9,448 nucleotides of DNA from an uncultured Sutterella sp. (GCA_900554375.1 USHK01000034.1:1-9448), one strand, 5' to 3'; shown: positions 1 through 7,322, counted from the stretch's first letter. Translations and numbers: made by a program. Notes: a model not told the origin generated them from the sequence alone.

Positions 1-2
1 AG

Positions 3-2105
3 ATGAAGGACGTAGGGCTTGAAGATGAACTTGGCAAGGCCTACCAAATCGTCGGAGTTAAGGAAATCGACGCCAACTTAAAGGAATTTGCCTTCTTCCG
101 CCAGAACTTGGATATCGGAGAAATCCAACTTCATAATCCTTCAGTTGTCGTTATTAGAGACAAAGACAGCCTGAATTTAGTTCAGCTGATGAACCACATC
201 GTCAAGGAACAAAAGACACAAGCTAAACAAGAGGCGAAGGAAGCTAAAGAAAAGGCCGCCCTCCCGGAAGGCGAAAAGAAGACGCCAACCGATTGGACTT
301 GGAACATTGATAAAGTCAGTGTCCGAAACGGAACAATTAACTTTACGGATACGACCAACAACTTCAAACGGCCGGTCACCAATGTCAACGTAACGCTAGC
401 GCCTATTAACAGCAAAAACGGCACGCGCACAACAATCGACGCCTCTCTCGGCGCAATCGGCGGTCATATTCAAGCAAACGGCGGAATGGTCATCACACCG
501 TTTAGCATGGACTTGAATCTTCAGAGCACCGGTTTGTCTATTGCAGACCTCACGCCCTATATCTCTCAATATTCCGGCGCCCATGTTACACAAGGAACCT
601 TCAGCAGCAAGGGAGATATAAAGCTGAATCTGGCGAAATCCGTTGTGTTCTCCTACACCGGCTCTGCCGATGTCGCATCGCTAAATGTGACAGATAAACA
701 AGGGGCACCTGCGGTTTCACTGAAGAATCTTGCCGTTGGCGGCATTAACGTTTCGGGTCTGACACCGCTGCAGATCTCGCTCGGGACTATTGCCCTGACA
801 TCGCCCAACGTTAATGTTGTCATGAACAAGAACGGAAGCATTAACCTGACGTCTTTGGGCACACCGAGCAACGCCCCGGCGCCGGCTGCAGACTCAGAAA
901 AGCCGGGCGCATCTAAGTCTCAGTCGCAAACTCAGACGAAAGCTTCTTCCTCTGCCTCTCCGGCAATCAACATCGGAAAAGTAACGCTGACAGACGGCCG
1001 TGTTCGTTATACCGACAACAGCATTGAGCCCACCTTCAAGTTAAATGCATCCAATCTTGCAGGATCGTTGAGTAATTACTCAACAACCACTAAGGGCAAT
1101 GCAGCGATCGATGTTAAGGGACTTTTAAACGGTACTCCGATGAGTATTTCCGGTACTGTTAATCCCTTTGAATCGAAATTGAACTTAGCAATGAAGGGCG
1201 AGGTCACTTCCCTTTCTCTGCCAGCCTTTTCGCCGTTCTCCGCAAAATTTACCGGTCACCCGATTGAGAAAGGCCTGCTTACTTACAAAGGATCCTTCGA
1301 CATCAATCAGGAAAAGCTTTCCAGTGAAAATGCGTTAGTCATCAACAAGCTCGAATTCGGTTCGCAAGTTCCGGATGCCAAGGATGCTTTGCCAGTCGGG
1401 CTAGCTGTCTCTCTGCTGCAGGATCGCCAAGGGCAGATTGACCTAAATATTCCGGTTTCCGGTTCTTTGAACGATCCCGAATTCTCAGTCGGCGGCATTA
1501 TTGTCAAAGTCATAGTGAACTTGATCAGTAAAGCCGTTACTGCTCCTTTCGCTCTCATCGGCTCGATGTTCGGCGGAGAAGACATGGATCTGAATAACCT
1601 GCAGTTTGCCAGCGGGAGCTCTCGTCTAGACGAGAAGACGCTTAAAGCGCTCGGTATCGTGGCAAAAGCCATGAATGATCGTCCGGGCATCAAGATCCAA
1701 ATCATCGGCATGGCGTCAGAAAAAGAGGACGGGGAAGGCTTGAAAGAACAACTCCTGATGCGCGATATGCGGTATGCCATTTACCGCGATACTACTTCGG
1801 CGACGAATGCCAAAGTTTTAACCGCTTCACAGATCGATAAAGCGATAAAGCAGCTCTACAGCGAATCGACTGCGCCAAACAAGCCTAAAGATGCCGACTT
1901 TGAGCAGATGAAGGCTTTCCTCATGAAAAATCAGCGCATCGCTACTGCCGATCTTAAGCAGCTTGCGGATCGTCGAGCCAATGCCGTCAGGAATTATCTG
2001 ATCCAAAAGGAGAAAATCGCCGCGGATCGGTTGTTTATTGCAACTTCGAAGACACAAAGAGGCGACCAAATTGTTCCGGGTGTAGCTTTAGGTTTGCAAG
2101 ATTAA
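3..2105 (+). CDS. DUF748 / AsmA-like periplasmic protein with OmpA-like C-terminus, 5'-truncated
   Basis: The frame is open to the left edge, and the visible 700 residues begin inside a DUF748 domain with no signal or membrane anchor, so the first Met is probably internal. DUF748 proteins usually exceed 1000 residues and are anchored in the inner membrane with a periplasmic body. They belong to the AsmA-like superfamily linked to envelope lipid traffic. Residues about 1-290 are the first DUF748 part. Residues about 290-320 are a Pro/Ala/Ser/Gln-rich linker. A second DUF748 part follows, with its typical LPVGLAVSLLQDRQG and IDLNIPVSGSLNDPEFSVGG stretches near 460-500 and the hydrophobic TAPFALIGSMFGG near 515-530. 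The last 160 residues (LQFASGSSRL, then DRRANAVRNYL) resemble an OmpA-like peptidoglycan-binding region. The TAA stop lies inside a 15-bp tandem repeat. The family call is firm. The exact function is unknown, and no link to the arsenic genes is apparent. Confidence 0.88.
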   Translation: MKDVGLEDELGKAYQIVGVKEIDANLKEFAFFRQNLDIGEIQLHNPSVVVIRDKDSLNLVQLMNHIVKEQKTQAKQEAKEAKEKAALPEGEKKTPTDWTWNIDKVSVRNGTINFTDTTNNFKRPVTNVNVTLAPINSKNGTRTTIDASLGAIGGHIQANGGMVITPFSMDLNLQSTGLSIADLTPYISQYSGAHVTQGTFSSKGDIKLNLAKSVVFSYTGSADVASLNVTDKQGAPAVSLKNLAVGGINVSGLTPLQISLGTIALTSPNVNVVMNKNGSINLTSLGTPSNAPAPAADSEKPGASKSQSQTQTKASSSASPAINIGKVTLTDGRVRYTDNSIEPTFKLNASNLAGSLSNYSTTTKGNAAIDVKGLLNGTPMSISGTVNPFESKLNLAMKGEVTSLSLPAFSPFSAKFTGHPIEKGLLTYKGSFDINQEKLSSENALVINKLEFGSQVPDAKDALPVGLAVSLLQDRQGQIDLNIPVSGSLNDPEFSVGGIIVKVIVNLISKAVTAPFALIGSMFGGEDMDLNNLQFASGSSRLDEKTLKALGIVAKAMNDRPGIKIQIIGMASEKEDGEGLKEQLLMRDMRYAIYRDTTSATNAKVLTASQIDKAIKQLYSESTAPNKPKDADFEQMKAFLMKNQRIATADLKQLADRRANAVRNYLIQKEKIAADRLFIATSKTQRGDQIVPGVALGLQD

Positions 2106-2124
2106 TCTTTGCAAGATTAATCTT
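2093..2124. repeat. 15-bp tandem repeat forming a perfect hairpin between the DUF748 gene and ssrA
   Basis: The unit TTGCAAGATTAATCT occurs twice head to tail, with the periodicity running through the flanking T's. Each copy contains the 12-bp palindrome AAGATTAATCTT (2098-2109 and 2113-2124), so the transcript can also fold one copy onto the other: 12 pairs, plus a closing C-G, around a 3-nt TGC loop. The DUF748 stop codon is in copy 1, and the ssrA -35 box starts at the end of copy 2. The fold could act as a transcription barrier after the DUF748 gene, but no U-tract follows. Confidence 0.8.
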
Positions 2125-2151
2125 GACGTGGAGGACTGACTTTAATAAAAT
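2123..2151 (+). promoter_or_regulatory. sigma70-type promoter of ssrA
   Basis: TTGACG (2123-2128) and TAAAAT (2146-2151) are separated by exactly 17 nt. Transcription would start near 2158-2160, a few bases before the mature tmRNA 5' end at 2165, which fits trimming of a short leader by RNase P. The first two bases of the -35 box come from the adjacent tandem repeat. Confidence 0.72.
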
Positions 2152-2164
2152 TACCAATCCTCGT

Positions 2165-2531
2165 GGGGGCGACCTGGTTTCGACAGGGGCCATGAGATAT
2201 TTGGACGCGTGCCGAGGTGTGAGTTCCTCGCTAAACCGCTTACAAAAATATAAACGCCAACGATGAGCGTTTCGCTCTCGCCGCTTAATTTCCGGTGAGA
2301 CGCTGCAACCGGTTCGCTTCTAGGCCGGGTCCCGCAAGGGACAGCAGCGACATATCATAGGAGCTAGTTCCTGCAGGTGTTGTGACTGCGGGAGCGAAAC
2401 TTAGCAACTGGCCGGCAACTGGCATCGCTAGTTTGCAGGGTTGCCGGTAAGAACTAAGTGAATTAGCTACGCACGTAGAGGCTGGTATTGATAGCTTCTG
2501 GACGCGAGTTCGATTCTCGCCGCCTCCACCA
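2165..2531 (+). ncRNA. ssrA: transfer-messenger RNA (tmRNA)
   Basis: This RNA rescues stalled ribosomes and tags incomplete proteins for proteolysis, working with SmpB. The 5' end GGGGGCGACC followed by TGGTTTCGACAGGGG is the standard tmRNA start. The 3' end has a T-arm (GTTCGATTC) and an encoded CCA. The first seven bases GGGGGCG pair with CGCCTCC near the 3' end, with one G-U pair, to form the tRNA-like acceptor stem. The internal frame at 2256-2288 encodes the tag ANDERFALAA and then TAA. The 367-nt length is normal for the one-piece form. The tag resembles those of Burkholderiales. The 3' end of tmRNA genes is a common integration site, but no integrase or duplicated 3' end is visible in the window. 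Confidence 0.97.
2256..2288 (+). other. tmRNA tag-peptide reading frame (ANDERFALAA, stop)
   Basis: The resume codon is GCC at 2256, and the frame ends at TAA 2286-2288. The peptide ends in ALAA, the usual recognition end for ClpXP-type proteases. It has no start codon of its own because translation enters from the stalled message. Confidence 0.93.
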
Positions 2532-2543
2532 CAAGACATCTTT

Positions 2544-2579
2544 GAGCAGGTTATCCGATTGGGTGCCTGCTCGATTTAT
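2544..2579 (+). terminator. probable terminator after ssrA
   Basis: GAGCAGG (2544-2550) and CCTGCTC (2566-2572) form a perfect 7-bp GC-rich stem beginning 12 nt after the tmRNA CCA end. Inside the 15-nt loop, ATCC and GGGT can pair further. The tail GATTTATA is only weakly U-rich, so termination may be incomplete or assisted. Confidence 0.6.
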
Positions 2580-3054
2580 ATGCACCTCCTGAGGACAAGT
2601 ATTCACTCTTTCCTTTCATTTTGAATGAGTACTTCTGTTCGGCGCAGTTTCTCCAGATTAAGCGCTAACCCTTACTCCAATCATCTGAAGACGGAATTTC
2701 ACCTCTCTCACATTCATTAAATTGTCTTCTTACTCTCATATGGGAAATTCTTTACCTTCCTGATAATTAATTATTCATCTTCAGCTCACACCTAAAATCC
2801 TTAAAGGTAGGTAATTGCCAATTAAGAATTATTTTTTAGGTTATTACCCATTGTCCTTTTCAAGTCTCCTTCTTTTTCATTCTCTTGAGTTCCAAAGTAT
2901 TATTAAAGTTAAACCTGACAAATGTAAATTCTGGCTAAAAGATACCCTTCGTGAAAACACCATTTTCCGCCTACCGTATTTACTCTATATTTAGCAATAT
3001 GGCTAAATAGCAAATTAGCTTATCCCCAATCTCTTTCCCTAAGGAGAACATCTA
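2580..3054. other. AT-rich non-coding leader upstream of the molybdoenzyme operon
   Basis: About 475 bases contain no convincing gene. The stretch includes the AT-only palindrome ATAATTAATTAT (2763-2774) and several short A/T runs. Near the operon lie a dyad (2988-3009) and the ribosome-binding site AAGGAG (3041-3046), 8 nt before the start codon. I see no clear FNR (TTGAT-N4-ATCAA) or CRP half-site pair, no sigma54 box and no recognisable riboswitch. A long leader fits a regulated anaerobic operon. Confidence 0.5.
2979..3009 (+). promoter_or_regulatory. dyad and weak promoter candidate upstream of the arrA-like gene
   Basis: TATTTAGC (2988-2995), six bases, and GCTAAATA (3002-3009) form a perfect 8-bp inverted repeat ending 45 nt before the start codon. 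A further TTAGC half-site lies at 3015-3019. A weak promoter pair, TTTACT (2979-2984) and CTAAAT (3003-3008) with an 18-nt gap, would put the -10 box in the right arm of the dyad. That suits a repressor such as the ArsR protein encoded last in this operon. The inverted repeat is certain; the promoter and the regulator assignment are inferred. Confidence 0.42.
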
Positions 3055-5604
3055 ATGAAACTCACCAGAAGAGTATTTATCGAGCTAGCCGGCAGCTCCG
3101 TCCTTATGGCCTCTGCCCCATCTTTGTTAGCTCAGGGTGTAACGGTTAAAAGACTGCCGTTGCCTTGCAGCCCTGCGCAGGGCCGGTGGATCGGATCTGC
3201 CTGTCAAGGCTGCACACAGTACTGTGCAATTGAAGTTTTCAATCAGAACGGAAGAGCTACCCGGGTCCGTGGAAACCAACATTCTCAAGGTAATCACGGT
3301 TTCTGCTGCCCCAGAGGTCATTTGATTCCGCAAGAGAATTACGACCCTGATCGTATTAAGCAGCCGTTAAAGAGAACAAATCCGCAAAAAGGCCGGGGTG
3401 TCGATCCCAAATGGATTCCTATCACTTGGGATGAGGCATTAGATATCGTCGCAGATAAGATGATGGAGCTTCGTAATGCTGGCGAACCTGAGAGACTGCT
3501 TTATCTCAAAGGCCGCTACGGAAATACTTCCCATGCCCTTTTATATGGAACCGTTGCCAAACTATTCGGCTCTCCGAACAATTTTTCGACTTCCGCCCTT
3601 TGCGCCGAAACTGAAAAAATGGGGCCGGGCTATACACAAGGACTTTTCTCTTACAGAGATTACGATTTGGGAAATTCAAAGTGTGTTGTTTTCTGGGGCA
3701 CTGATCCCTTCGCCTCCAACCGACAGGTTCCGAATGTCATTTCTCGACTTGGAACTCTTCAAAAGAACGGTACATTGATTACGGTAGACCCGCGGCTTTC
3801 TACAGCTGCCGCAAAGTCCAAAGAATGGCTGCCGCTTCTACCCGGAACAGACGGAGCTTTGGCGAATGCGATTGCCCACGTTCTTTTAACCGAAGGACTT
3901 TGGAACAAAGAATTCGTCGGCGACTTCGTTGATGGTAAAAACCAATTCGTCGCCGGTAAAGCGGTCAAGCCGGAAGTCTTCAAAGAAAACAATACGCTCG
4001 GCCTCGTCACCTATTGGAACGAAGAGGCAAAAGATTGGACGCCTGAAAGAGCAGGCAAAGAATGCAGACTTGATCCTGAACAGATCCGAAGGGTAGCTAG
4101 AACGCTTGGCAAAGCTGCTCCTAATGTCATCGTCTGGATGGGCCCGGGCGTATGCATGAACCCGAGAGGAACCTATTCCGCTATGGTTGTCCATGCGCTC
4201 AACGGTATTCTTGGTTCTGTGGATAATGTCGGCGGCACTCATGATCCTGTTAAATCCTTGACCGGTAAGTATCCGTCAATGGACAAATATCTGGATGAAT
4301 TAGCCAAGACGCACGGAAAAGGCAAGAAGATCGACGGCCGCGGCGATAAGGACATGCCGGCAGCCATGAAGGCAAAGCTGGGCAGCGGGGTTGTCACAAA
4401 CAATATTGCAAACTATATGCTTGAACATCCTGACTTTATTAAGGTCATGATTAGTTCTTGGACAAATACTCCTTTTGCTGCCTCTGACGGCAAACGCTGG
4501 GAAAAGGCATTAAGCAATGTTCCTTTCTTTGTCCACATGGTTCCCTTCCCGTCTGAGATGACCCAATTCGCAGACATTGTGCTGCCCTCGACTTTCAATG
4601 CCGCCGAAGGAATGGGCACAGTTACCGGATTCGGCTCGATGCATGCCTGGACTTCGCTGCAGCAGCCGACTTGCGACAGAATTTGGGATGTGAAACAGGA
4701 AGAAAACGAGGTCACCTGGCTTCTCGCAGAAAAACTTGCTAAGAAAGGCTGGCATGCACTATTGAACTATTATGCCAGCGAGTTCGCAGATCCGGAAACC
4801 GGAGCCAAACCTACAAATGAAAGAGAATTCCAGTTAATCACGACCAAGATTGCCTCTGCTCCGTGCTGGCTCCACGGGTCCAAGCCAATTCCCGGAGATC
4901 AAATCAATGGTTGGGAAGACTTCAGACAAAAGGGCATGTATAACTCTGCTCCCCAAACTTACAAGAAGCACTGGGATGGTAAATTCCCGACTCCCAGCGG
5001 CAAATTTGAATTCGTTTCCGGTGATCTGAAGAAAGTATTGGAAATGCATGCTGCGAAATACAATTCAACTCCGGACCAAATTCTTGAGCTATGTAATTAC
5101 CAAGCCAGAGGTATTAAAGGGTGGATACCGCATTATGAAGCACCGTTGCGCCACGGCGATGAACAGCAATTCCCATTCCTGTTCATCGATCACAAGAGTC
5201 GCTTAAACAGAGAAGGACGTTCTGCGAACCTTCCTTGGATGCAGGAATTCAAGAAATGCGATGCAGGCGACCGTTCCTGGGGAGATGTCCTTAAGATCAA
5301 CCCGATCGATGCCAAAACGCTGGGCCTCAAGGATAATGATCTAGTCGAAATTTCTTCTCCGGTCGGTACCATTGTCACAGAGGTCAAACTTTGGGAAGGC
5401 GTAGGCCCCGGCACTGTTGCAAAAGCCTACGGACAAGGCCACTGGGCATACGGCCAGATTGCTGCCAAAGAATACGGCAAGACACCGCGAGGCGGCAACA
5501 ACAATGAAATTCTTGTTGATGACTATGATCGTTTATCCGGTACTTCCTGCAGAAACGGCGGATACACACGCGTCAGCATCAAGAAGGTTTCTAATAACAA
5601 TTAA
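3055..5604 (+). CDS. arrA: Tat-exported molybdopterin oxidoreductase, respiratory arsenate reductase (ArrA)-like catalytic subunit
   Basis: This is the catalytic subunit of a periplasmic DMSO-reductase-superfamily enzyme. A twin-arginine signal, TRRVFIEL (residues 4-11), precedes a hydrophobic stretch and a likely cleavage after Ala26. C50-x2-C53-x3-C57 and C85-PRG bind one [4Fe-4S] cluster. C183 is the expected Mo ligand. K152-G-R154-Y155, K188 (Cys+5) and Y200 (Cys+17) match, from memory, the pocket of Shewanella ANA-3 ArrA (R165, Y166, C193, K198, Y210) and its RGRY motif. The ArxA counterpart is GRGWG-like. The C-terminal cofactor region has GQGHWAYG (W797) and PRGGNNNE. The length of 849 is close to ArrA (about 854) and shorter than TtrA (about 1020). 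The start is supported by AAGGAG 8 nt upstream. The ferredoxin partner follows 14 nt after the stop. Tetrathionate, polysulfide or selenate-type activity remains possible. The superfamily call is near certain; ArrA identity is moderately likely. Confidence 0.68.
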   Translation: MKLTRRVFIELAGSSVLMASAPSLLAQGVTVKRLPLPCSPAQGRWIGSACQGCTQYCAIEVFNQNGRATRVRGNQHSQGNHGFCCPRGHLIPQENYDPDRIKQPLKRTNPQKGRGVDPKWIPITWDEALDIVADKMMELRNAGEPERLLYLKGRYGNTSHALLYGTVAKLFGSPNNFSTSALCAETEKMGPGYTQGLFSYRDYDLGNSKCVVFWGTDPFASNRQVPNVISRLGTLQKNGTLITVDPRLSTAAAKSKEWLPLLPGTDGALANAIAHVLLTEGLWNKEFVGDFVDGKNQFVAGKAVKPEVFKENNTLGLVTYWNEEAKDWTPERAGKECRLDPEQIRRVARTLGKAAPNVIVWMGPGVCMNPRGTYSAMVVHALNGILGSVDNVGGTHDPVKSLTGKYPSMDKYLDELAKTHGKGKKIDGRGDKDMPAAMKAKLGSGVVTNNIANYMLEHPDFIKVMISSWTNTPFAASDGKRWEKALSNVPFFVHMVPFPSEMTQFADIVLPSTFNAAEGMGTVTGFGSMHAWTSLQQPTCDRIWDVKQEENEVTWLLAEKLAKKGWHALLNYYASEFADPETGAKPTNEREFQLITTKIASAPCWLHGSKPIPGDQINGWEDFRQKGMYNSAPQTYKKHWDGKFPTPSGKFEFVSGDLKKVLEMHAAKYNSTPDQILELCNYQARGIKGWIPHYEAPLRHGDEQQFPFLFIDHKSRLNREGRSANLPWMQEFKKCDAGDRSWGDVLKINPIDAKTLGLKDNDLVEISSPVGTIVTEVKLWEGVGPGTVAKAYGQGHWAYGQIAAKEYGKTPRGGNNNEILVDDYDRLSGTSCRNGGYTRVSIKKVSNNN

Positions 5605-5618
5605 CCCGGGAGAGAGAA

Positions 5619-6380
5619 ATGAAATTTGGAATGATCATTGATTTGAATTTATGCTCCTCCTGCGGAGCTTGTGCTCTGGCGTGTAAGGCGGAGAATAACA
5701 CCCGTACGAGAGGCGAAGGCCAGTCTTTCAACTGGGCTGACTTTCTGCAGGAAACCAAAGGGACTTTCCCAAACAGTACACAAATTGCAATCCCCGTGAT
5801 GTGCAATCATTGCGAAAACCCACAGTGTGTAAAGGTCTGTCCTACGGGAGCTATGTTCATCAGCCCCGAGGGTGTTGTACTTCACAATGATGAAGCCTGT
5901 ATCGGCTGCCGTCTTTGTCAAAATGCCTGCCCGTACTCTATTGCTGAGCTAGGTCCTGAAAGCCTTGACGGAAAATCTTATTCAGTTATTAGTTTCAATC
6001 CGAAAGGAGTCGATCCAAGAGGGGACGCAGCAACCAGGGCCGTTCTTGTTGAGGGTGTTACAGGCGGCGCTTTAGAACTAGCTAAGAAAGCAGGAGCGCT
6101 TCCTGCTTATGCAAACCTCTTCAAAGCTGGGGATACGGCCGCTCAGAGAAAAGAAGGCGTAGTGGAAAAATGCAATTTCTGCTATCAGCGCACTTCCAAT
6201 GGCCTTAATCCCGCCTGCGTAGATGCCTGCCCTGCTGGAGCCAGAGTTTTTGGCGATTTAGATGATCCTAAATCTGCTATTTCGGCAAAGATGAAAGCTT
6301 CGAAGGTCTGGAGACTCCAAGAAGACAAAGGAACCAATCCCAAAGTTTTCTATGTCGGACAGTTCTCACCCAGAGAATAA
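5619..6380 (+). CDS. arrB: four-cluster [4Fe-4S] electron-transfer subunit (ArrB-like)
   Basis: This 253-residue iron-sulfur protein would pass electrons to the molybdenum subunit encoded just upstream. Sixteen cysteines fall in four groups: C12/15/18/22 (CSSCGACALAC), C62/65/70/74, C94/97/100/104, and C185/188/200/204, the last with the longer spacing usual in this family. These suit four [4Fe-4S] clusters, as in the DmsB/TtrB/ArrB group. There is no signal peptide, so it is presumably co-exported by Tat, folded and bound to the catalytic subunit. The start follows GGGAGAGAG closely and lies 14 nt after the arrA-like stop, indicating one transcript. No NrfD-like membrane partner follows. Shewanella ArrB is of similar size. 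The subunit role is firm; the substrate depends on the catalytic partner. Confidence 0.75.
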   Translation: MKFGMIIDLNLCSSCGACALACKAENNTRTRGEGQSFNWADFLQETKGTFPNSTQIAIPVMCNHCENPQCVKVCPTGAMFISPEGVVLHNDEACIGCRLCQNACPYSIAELGPESLDGKSYSVISFNPKGVDPRGDAATRAVLVEGVTGGALELAKKAGALPAYANLFKAGDTAAQRKEGVVEKCNFCYQRTSNGLNPACVDACPAGARVFGDLDDPKSAISAKMKASKVWRLQEDKGTNPKVFYVGQFSPRE

Positions 6381-6390
6381 CTAAGTAATT

Positions 6391-6414
6391 CGGAAGAGGC
6401 TTAAGCCTCTTCCG
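6391..6414. repeat. 24-nt perfect palindrome (intercistronic hairpin) between the ferredoxin and chaperone genes
   Basis: CGGAAGAGGC (6391-6400), TTAA, and GCCTCTTCCG (6405-6414) make a perfect 10-bp GC-rich stem with a 4-nt loop. It lies 10 nt after the arrB-like stop and 17 nt before the chaperone start. No U-run follows, so full termination is unlikely. It may stabilise the upstream mRNA or lower downstream expression. A DNA operator is also possible, since the whole element is symmetric. Confidence 0.7.
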
Positions 6415-6430
6415 ACAACCTAAATACACT

Positions 6431-6982
6431 ATGCAAACGACACCGCTTAACCTTATTCTCCTTGGCCTATTTGAACCCGAACAAGAGCTTAGAGAACTGC
6501 ATGTTTTCAAGAAAGCAGCTGAACATCTCGATGAAGAATTAGCAAGAAGAGCTCTTCTTTTGGACCAACTGTACACTCAGGGAACAGCCGATGCTAAGGC
6601 GATCGAAGAAATGTTGTTGGACTACACAAGATTATTCCTGAGTCCCGGTACACCTTTGGCAAAAAACTATTTGACTTGTTGGAAAGCAACGCTAGGAGAT
6701 AATATTCTGGAAGAATATCTTTCTTACCTTGAGAAAAAAGGGTTCGAAACAGAAAAAGACATCAACGAACTTCCGGAACATATCGTCCCCGTTCTCGAAG
6801 TTTATGAATTATTGGATAAAGAAGAAAAAACTGAGTATTTTGAAAAATTTCTCGGCAAATTTATCCCGGACTGGTCGAAACTGCTAGAGACAGAGGCTAA
6901 ACACGACTTTTATAAGAATCTGGGAAAATTTTTTACTGAATGGGCTAAATTGGAGGCAAAAAAGAATGGTGCAGTTCCCTGA
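6431..6982 (+). CDS. TorD/DmsD-family molybdoenzyme maturation chaperone
   Basis: This 183-residue, soluble, largely helical protein has TorD-family signatures. LLLDYTRLFLSPGTPLAKNY at 62-81 corresponds to the family's (E/D)-Y-x-x-L-F-x-x-P stretch, and LPEHIVPVLEVYELL near 117-131 fits the conserved P(E/D)H-I helix. A Trp/Phe-rich C-terminal helix pair (IPDWSKLL, FYKNLGKFFTEW) follows. Such chaperones bind the Tat signal and apo-form of a partner molybdoenzyme, help cofactor insertion and hold back export until it is folded. The obvious client is the arrA-like product two genes upstream, as with ArrD in arr operons. No clear Shine-Dalgarno sequence is seen before ATG 6431, and the 24-nt palindrome lies just upstream, so expression may be lower than for the structural subunits. 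The 3' end overlaps the next gene by 17 nt. Confidence 0.82.
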   Translation: MQTTPLNLILLGLFEPEQELRELHVFKKAAEHLDEELARRALLLDQLYTQGTADAKAIEEMLLDYTRLFLSPGTPLAKNYLTCWKATLGDNILEEYLSYLEKKGFETEKDINELPEHIVPVLEVYELLDKEEKTEYFEKFLGKFIPDWSKLLETEAKHDFYKNLGKFFTEWAKLEAKKNGAVP

Positions 6983-7274
6983 GATTTATACGGAACAAGC
7001 AAAAATATTCAAAGCAATCGGTCATCCTGCAAGATTAATGATGGTTGAGGCTTTACTTGAGAGTCCCAAGACCGTCTCTGAGCTTACGGCTATCGTTCAG
7101 TTAGAAATGCCTACTGTCTCGCGGCATCTAAACTGTTTGAAGGAAGCTCGAGTGGTCAAGTCTGAAAAAAAGGGAAACTCTATTATTTATTCAGTGGAAA
7201 TGACTTGCCTAAAAAATTTCCTTCATTGCTCCAGAAGCGTGGTAGTGGTGAGGAAAAGCAAGACCCTCCTTTAG
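6966..7274 (+). CDS. ArsR/SmtB-family winged-helix regulator lacking the CxC sensor motif
   Basis: This 102-residue protein has the ArsR fold: IFKAIGHPARLMMVEALL (14-31), recognition helix MPTVSRHLNCLKEARVV (48-64) and a wing with KKGNSIIYSV (68-77). At the usual alpha3 sensor site (CVCEL in typical members) it reads T36-V-S38-E-L, so both cysteines of the classical As(III) site are replaced. Cysteines C57, C81 and C88 remain. C81 and C88 (TCLKNFLHC) occupy a spot where relatives have PCVLNFF-C, so sensing may use a C-terminal thiol site. The start is supported by GGAGG 9 nt upstream, within the chaperone gene it overlaps. As the last gene of the molybdoenzyme operon it is probably an autogenous repressor of that operon. 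The extreme C-terminus (SVVVVRKSKTLL) is not typical. Confidence 0.8.
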   Translation: MVQFPEIYTEQAKIFKAIGHPARLMMVEALLESPKTVSELTAIVQLEMPTVSRHLNCLKEARVVKSEKKGNSIIYSVEMTCLKNFLHCSRSVVVVRKSKTLL

Positions 7275-7322
7275 CCTGAATTGACGTATCTAGCAAGAGC
7301 TCAAATTCTATAACATAAACGG

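Noticed and set aside
1..10. Possible adapter remnant at the left end (AGATG)
   Set aside because: Only five bases match the mosaic end and the DUF748 frame runs straight through, so chance is sufficient.
1307..1780. 157-residue - strand frame inside the DUF748 gene
   Set aside because: It is an antisense shadow of a clear domain-bearing gene, with no start signal or recognisable motif.
2500..2531. tmRNA 3' end as a phage or island attachment site
   Set aside because: No integrase, no duplicated copy of the 3' end and no mobile genes are seen in the window.
2285..2539. 84-residue frame on the - strand (reads GGGENRTRVQKLSIPAST)
   Set aside because: It is the complement of the tmRNA 3' half; this is a known type of spurious protein from translated tmRNA genes.
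2580..3054. CRISPR array, riboswitch or small RNA in the long leader
   Set aside because: No regularly spaced repeats, conserved riboswitch core or strong hairpin plus U-tract could be found by eye.
7227..7279. Possible frameshift at the C-terminus of the ArsR at 6966-7274: a one-base slip after Cys88 would give a more hydrophilic tail (LQKRGSGEEKQDPPLA)
   Set aside because: The normal frame already ends at a similar length and the family's C-terminus is variable, so the sequence alone does not show an error; homologue comparison would decide.
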